A DNA stretch of 64,000 nt from Sympetrum striolatum. Its lineage: Eukaryota > Arthropoda > Insecta > Odonata > Libellulidae. The stretch lies in contig CANPUZ010000077.1 of assembly GCA_947579665.1 (NCBI GenBank), positions 124,001 to 188,000 on the forward strand, read 5' to 3'. Positions 58,973 to 64,000 of this stretch are shown here, one piece after another. Position 1 is the first letter of the stretch. Every line of letters starts with the position of its first letter. The position numbers and the translations under genes are program-made. Below the pieces are notes generated by a model. That model did not search any database and had not been told where the DNA came from. It saw only the letters and a list, made by a program, of their open reading frames with translations.

Positions 58973-61696
58973 GGGGAACTCGGGGCAGAACGGGATAGCG
59001 GGGTAAGACGGGATAGGGCCCTTATCTCGAATAGTGAGAAACAAAGAATGGCAGAGAGACGTTGAACTATTCCTACATACTATCTAGATTAAGCGGCAAC
59101 CATTTTGACCACTTTGGACTGTCTTCTGAGTGTACCGACTACACGTGGTGCTCAGGTGTGGTGTTTTGTAATTTTTCGCAGATTTATGTGCAAGGTAAGC
59201 TTTTAATCGTTATTTTAACGTTGTTGTGTGTTAATTACAGTCATAGTGCATGTAATTAACTACAAGACACGCGTTTAATACTATGAATATGTCAGCTTTT
59301 TGACTCGGTGTACTCTCATTATCTAAAACGTGCTCTCGGGGCGGAACGGGACGGGATACTATCCCGTTCTGCCTCGTCATATCTTGACGAGAAAAGGTTT
59401 GTAAGCAATGATTCTTTTAAATTTCAGATGGTTCGAACGTACGTTAGGAAGACTGAGAGACAAATATGGGATATTGGAGCGATGGAATTGGCTGTTGAAG
59501 CGGTTCTATCGTCTAAAATGGGGTATTTGAAGGCTTCTAGACTATTCAACGTGCCAAAGAAAGCTATCGAAAGATACGTGAAGATAGCCAATAACAATCC
59601 GCAGTATAAAGTTAATACATCTGGTGGAAAATATAAAAATTTATTCACGCCCGAACAAGAAGAAGAACTGGTATCATATCTGAAGAGAAGAATATGGGGA
59701 GCAGTCTGTTTGGACTAACTACAAAAGATCTTAGATCATTAGCGTATGAGTTGGCCGAAGAAAATGGGCTAACGCACAGATTCAGTAAAGAGACATGTCT
59801 AGCAGGAGAAGACTTGATTAAAGGATTTCTTAAAAGGCACCCTAGTTTGTCCATTCGCACTCCAAAAATACGAGTGGCGCGCGTGCTATGGGATTCAATA
59901 AGATCGCAGTTTCGAAGTTTAACTGTCTTCTTAACGACATTATTGACAAGGACAAGCTGACTCCCGGCAAAATATTTAACTGTGATGAAACCGGCATGTC
60001 GGTTAATCCGAAAAGTCAGTCGAAAATAATAGCTCTTAAGGGAAAAAGGCAAGTGGGAGCTTTTGTATCTGCTGAACGCGGAGAAACAGTGACGGCAGAG
60101 GTTTGCATGTCAGCTTCTGGATTGTACATGCCAACGATGCTTATCTTTCCTAGGATTTACAAAAAGCAAGAATTTGCACTTGGTTTACCCCCAGGAGGAT
60201 GGAGCTAAGTTCACCGTTCGGGTTGGATTACTGCTGAAATATTTCTAATCTGGTTTGCTAAATCTATCGTCTTTTCGAAAGCCACAAAAGAATCCCCTAT
60301 TCTGCTCATTGAGGATGGAAATTCGAGCCATACTAAAAACCTGAAGGAAAATGGTGTAATTCTTCTTCATTTACCTCCACACACTTCCCACAAGTTGCAG
60401 CCCTTGGATGTAACGTTTTTCAAACCTCTCAGTCTCTACTACGGTGAGGAGGTTAGAAAGTGGCTAAGAAGCCATCCAGGAAAAGTCATCACTCTTTTCC
60501 AGATATGGACCATCTTTGGTGCGGCATTTTTACATGCTGCCACAATGCCAACCGCCATAAACGGTTTTAGGAAAACGGGGATATGGCCATCAGATCTTAA
60601 CGTTTCTTCAGGCGTAGACTTCCTGCCTTCTGCGACTACTGACATTCAGGAATACAACGAATGCTCCGCAGAAAAGACTGCCGATGGTAACGATCTGACT
60701 CGCTAGGGTGCACTGAGCAACAGAACAAGAAGGCGAAAATCCAAGATAACCCCAGCAACGAACCACAACCTGGATGTTCATGGGAGTAAGATTCTCCGAG
60801 CATTTGCTCAAATTCCCAGGCAAAGTCAGCTTTTCGGACATCACCTGAAGCTCAATTCCAGTAATCAAGAGAAATACAAGGAGGACTTCAAGGTAAAACC
60901 GTCCTATTAACAGATCCTCCTTACAAGAATGAGTTGCAGGATTCTACTGTCAAGAAAAACAAAAAAGAAAAAGTGAAAGAGCGCAAAAACAATGAAAAGT
61001 TATCGAAAACTGCTACTAAAAATAAGTCAGTTAAGGAAAACTTATTCAAGAAGTCAAAGTGCTCAAATAAATCAGAGAAGATAGGCGTGGAGGCTAGTGA
61101 AACGCACATAGAAGATGAAGAGTGCATTTACTGCGGAGAATGTTACTCCATTTCAAATGAAGGTTGGGTTGCCAGTCAAAAATGTTTTAACTGGAAGCAC
61201 AACTCATGTGCTGGTATAGAGAGCGAAGACGACGAGGAAATTTTAATTTGTGAACTTCGTCAGGACAAGTAGTGTACTTTTTTATGAATATACTAAAAAA
61301 TAAATTTTCTACTTCAAACATGGCAATGGGTTTTATTCCTAATAATTTTCTCTATAATTTTTTATATTTTTCTATTAACTATCGAAGAAAAGATATCGTT
61401 TTTAAGGTTTAAGGCGATAATTCCAATTGTTTTTCAATGTTTTTAGTGAGAGAATTAAAAGTTAAAAAACTCTATCCCGTTCAACCCCGTACGTGGGGCG
61501 GAACGGGAAATATGTAGACTTTCTTTAAAAATACATAAAAATAAACAATATGTATAATTATAAGTAACTCTCATGTCACAATTGTTATTTAACATTATAT
61601 AGTTATATTTTATGCCTTCATTAGGTGTTTATTTTATTTACCTGTTTTTCTAAAAATGGTTAAACAAAAAATATCTCGTTCCGCCCCGCCTTCCCC
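58973..61696. mobile_element. pogo-family DNA transposon, 2.72 kb, decayed
   Basis: Inverted ends GGGGAACTCGGGGCAGAACG and GGGGAAGGCGGGGCGGAACG (reverse complement of the right end) are flanked by TA at 58971-58972 and 61697-61698. Internal copies of GGGGCGGAACGGGA occur near both ends (58999, 59339, 61469, 61495). A single plus-strand transposase with a C-terminal zinc-binding domain lies between. Confidence 0.9.
59428..61272 (+). pseudogene. pogo-type transposase with C-terminal zinc finger, broken
   Basis: The start at 59428 directly follows a TTTCAG acceptor-like motif. Order: N-terminal helix-turn-helix (MGYLKASRLFNVPKKAIER); frameshift near 59690; a second DNA-binding region (LFGLTTKDLRSLAYELAEEN and GFLKRHPSLSIRTP); frameshift near 59880; DDE domain from 59888 with NCDETGMS (first Asp), a TAA at 60206-60208, IEDGNSSHTKN (second Asp) and LQPLDVTFFKPL (third Asp), ending at 60706. 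The usual His in the DGHSSH motif is Asn here. The C-terminal stretch 60934-61272 is in another frame: a lysine-rich linker and a Cys/His block (CIYCGECYS, then CFNWKHNSCAG), a worn PHD-like finger. Inactive, but domain order is clear. Confidence 0.88.
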
Positions 61697-61698
61697 TA

Positions 61699-62269
61699 GT
61701 AGTAACACCACAGTGAAATGAGTGACAAAACGATTATGTAATCGATGTTCCACACACTGTTTGCTCAAGATTATGGCGATCTAAACAGTGAGCGTAAAGT
61801 GTGGGCTGTGTCAGGTGAGAAAGATGTTGGGGTTGATAAGCCTCGCTCTGTTAGAAAGTTTAATCAGGATAAAAACCGCGATCATAATGAGATATGACGC
61901 GTGATAAATGCTACACGACCGAGCACAAACCTCCGCAGTTATTCGATCCGAGGGGAATATTAACGCTTCACAGAACAACTTTCCCTCGTTATGAAGAGTG
62001 CCTCGGCATCCCGGGATTCCGAGATTCCAATGATCCAATCCCGGGAATTTCCCGGGATTAATTCATTTTAAATAAAAAAGCAAGATGGCAAGTGATAAAT
62101 AATATATTAGTGAATACAAATAGGCATTACTGATTAACCGGATGCAGCATCAACACAGATAGAGTAAGTTATTGCAAAATGTATATAAATAATAGAAATT
62201 TATTAAAAAAATTATGATAAAACAGCAAAATTCTTACATTTGGAGAAATATCAATATTTTTGAACAGCA
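61699..62269. other. Intergenic DNA with a CCCGGGATT motif cluster
   Basis: At about 62008-62060 the motif CCCGGGAWT occurs three times in 50 bp. It may be the eroded end of another DNA transposon. Confidence 0.35.
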
Positions 62270-62277
62270 CTGTACGC

Positions 62278-62615
62278 TAGAGGTCTGCATGGGCGGGGTA
62301 TGCAGGCAGTCTATCGGGCCGGGCTTGGGCCCATGGAAAATTCGTGAAGGAGAGAATTATTCGTTCTTAAAGAGCGTTAGTTTCTCGCATGGAGGCAAAA
62401 GCCTCTTACAGTTGTTACGCAATGCTGAAACAAAATTCTCGGTCTTCGTGAAGGGTTAAAAAAAATGTATTTGTTCAAAATTCACAATAATTTATTGCAA
62501 GGCGATTTATGGAAAGTTCGGGCTTGAGAACGAAACGTTCGGGCCGGGTCAGGCTCGGGCTCAGCGATGAACGGGCCGGGCTCGGGCTGAGATTTTCGGC
62601 CCTTGTAGACCTCTA
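62278..62615. mobile_element. G+C-rich hAT MITE, 338 bp
   Basis: Ends TAGAGGTCTGCA and its inverse TGTAGACCTCTA (one difference) are flanked by CTGTACGC (62270-62277) and TTGTACAC (62616-62623), an 8-bp duplication with two differences. Both subterminal regions carry GGGCCGGGC and GGGCTCGGGC-type motifs. Non-coding. Confidence 0.78.
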
Positions 62616-62635
62616 TTGTACACCCATAAGTTATG

Positions 62636-63641
62636 ACTTTCTCCCTATACGTAGTATAGAGAAAGTATTGCATTCGCAAAACAATTCGACCTCCAGATTT
62701 TGACGGAAATAGATGTTTTGGGACCCATAATGTGTGTCTGTCTGTCTGTGGTAAAATAGGTTGTGTGCGCTCTATCTTAAAAAGTTATTATCCGATCATT
62801 TCCAAACTTCATATTTAGTATTTCCCTAACAATTTCAAAATTTGATTAGTTTTTGGTGAATATCGCTAAACCGGAAGTTCCGGTTAAACCGGAACAAAAG
62901 TTTGTTTCATTAATATCTCCGTCAGAATGCAATGTAGGTATATACAATTATGCACAAAAGTTGTAGATAATGTACATTACTACAACTTTTTCATTAAACG
63001 TTTTTTCGTAACACCGATTGTTTAGGAGTTATTCTTCAATATTGCTTAACCAGACGTTGTTGTTTATCCAGAAATGGAAGTTTTTCATACATAACTCTGT
63101 CAAAAAGCAATGTAGGTGTTTACAATTAACTACAAAAGTTATAGATAATGTACTTTACTACAACTTTCGCGTGAAACATTTTTTCGTATCACTGATTGTT
63201 TAGGAGTTATTCTTGAATAATGGTTAACCGGAAGTTGTTGGTTATCCAGAAATGGAAGTTTTTCATACATAACTCTGTCAAAAAGCAATGTAGGTGTTTA
63301 CAATTAAATACAAAAGTTATAGATAATGTACTTTACTACAACTTTCGTGTGAAACATTTTTTCGTATCACTGATTGTTTAGGAGTTATTCTTGAATAATG
63401 GTTAACCGGAAGTTCTTGTTTATCCAGAAATTAAAGTTTTTCATACATATCTCTGTCAGAATGCAATGTACGTATATACAATTATGTACCAAAGTTATAG
63501 ATAATGTATTTTACTACAACTTTCGTATGAAACGTTGTCCTGTAACACTCATTGTTTTGGAATTATTTATATATTACCGGCATAGGCTTCTGTTTTCAAT
63601 AAATATGGAGAAAGTCTTGTGTTGGCCACATCAGATTTTTT
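62636..63641 (+). mobile_element. Family C element, copy 5 (C1 type)
   Basis: Has the hairpin start CTCCCTATACGTAGTATAG, a short TCTG run, internal units of about 178 bp with GGTTAACCGGAAGTTSTTG, and the CACATCAG-T(n) end. Close to copy 1 at 20.5 kb. Its right end is fused to a hAT transposase remnant. Confidence 0.8.
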
Positions 63642-63830
63642 TTCATTGTTAAAGTAATTTTTCAAAAAACACAAATTATTTACACTGTGGTCACTTAAAT
63701 TTGTGCGTAGTTTTGTAAGAAAGAGTCCGGCCGCAGTAAATGCACATTCTGCTCCAACAGACGTTGGTGGAATAGTTAACAAAGCTTTTTTTCCTTTTAC
63801 TATTGCCCGATTTAAATATGATTATTTACA
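63642..63830 (-). pseudogene. hAT transposase C-terminal dimerisation domain fragment
   Basis: The minus-strand frame reads LTIPPTSVGAECAFTAAGLF, then LTKLRTNLSDHSVN and LCFLKNYFNN, the conserved hAT dimerisation domain (canonical: IPxTSxxxERxFSxAG, then LxxxRxxLxxxxVxxLxFLK). The usual Ser-Glu-Arg before the phenylalanine is changed to Ala-Glu-Cys-Ala. Coding similarity fades upstream near 63830, so the catalytic region is absent. The frame continues into family C for 25 more codons before a stop at 63567. Confidence 0.85.
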
Positions 63831-64000
63831 AACATTTTTTTTCTGTTTAAGGGTATCGATTTTATGATTGAGGTTGAATGCGTGATTTCTTGGAACAAAA
63901 AAGCCCATTCTATTCTAATTTATGTGAATCATTTGATGTTGATGGCATCTATATCTTCCGTCAAATAACAGAATCACATCAGTGGTAGAAGATGATTTGT
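63831..64000. other. Window end, nothing recognised
   Basis: The remaining 170 bp show no feature; upstream parts of the hAT gene might continue beyond the window but are not visible here. Confidence 0.4.

Noticed and set aside
58973..61696. Domesticated (host) pogo-derived gene
   Set aside because: Two frameshifts, an in-frame stop, and intact terminal repeats with TA duplication indicate a decayed transposon rather than a preserved host gene.

Overview
This window is AT-rich, repeat-dense nuclear DNA of a eukaryote, most likely an arthropod. The evidence is GT-AG introns, DNA transposons of the PIF/Harbinger, Tigger, pogo and hAT groups, LINE reverse transcriptases, tRNA-derived SINEs and many microsatellites, with no operon or bacterial signals. 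I found no convincing host gene; every recognisable coding stretch is a transposon gene, nearly all broken. The species cannot be named from the sequence.

Layout: 2.06-5.23 kb is an almost intact PIF/Harbinger element (54-bp inverted ends, TAA target duplication) with its MADF partner gene and its nuclease gene, each carrying one lesion. 8.3-14.2 kb holds LINE and SINE relics bracketed by inverted copies of a dispersed repeat (family A). 20.5-30.6 kb is dominated by family C, an unclassified roughly 1-kb element with internal tandem repeats; its third copy is split by a 3.18-kb Tigger element. 30.6-37.5 kb has little that can be assigned.

37.6-45.1 kb is the most unusual part. Reading the minus strand, a LINE RT C-terminus (45.1-44.3 kb) is followed by 5.3 kb of higher-order repeats, a perfect 170-bp palindrome, a LINE-like 3' tail with (TATC)n, and a second LINE RT. 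The repeat array consists of five superunits (U1-U5) made of 26 modules of about 148-176 bp. Each module carries a tRNA T-arm/B-box-like motif (GGTTCGA) on the minus strand at nearly invariant spacing. A diverged array with the same module order lies beside a related tail at 9.6-10.4 kb, which suggests the array is part of a LINE 3' region rather than a simple satellite.

45.7-56.6 kb carries further copies of families A, C, F and G, a small foldback element, SINE-like pieces and a C-rich tract. 56.87-58.22 kb is a non-autonomous hAT-like element, 58.97-61.70 kb a decayed pogo element whose protein ended in a zinc-binding domain, 62.28-62.62 kb a G+C-rich hAT MITE, 62.64-63.64 kb another family C copy, and the window ends in a hAT transposase fragment. 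Together the pieces record layered transposition; they form no host pathway. Family letters (A, C, F, G) are mine, based only on copies seen inside this window.
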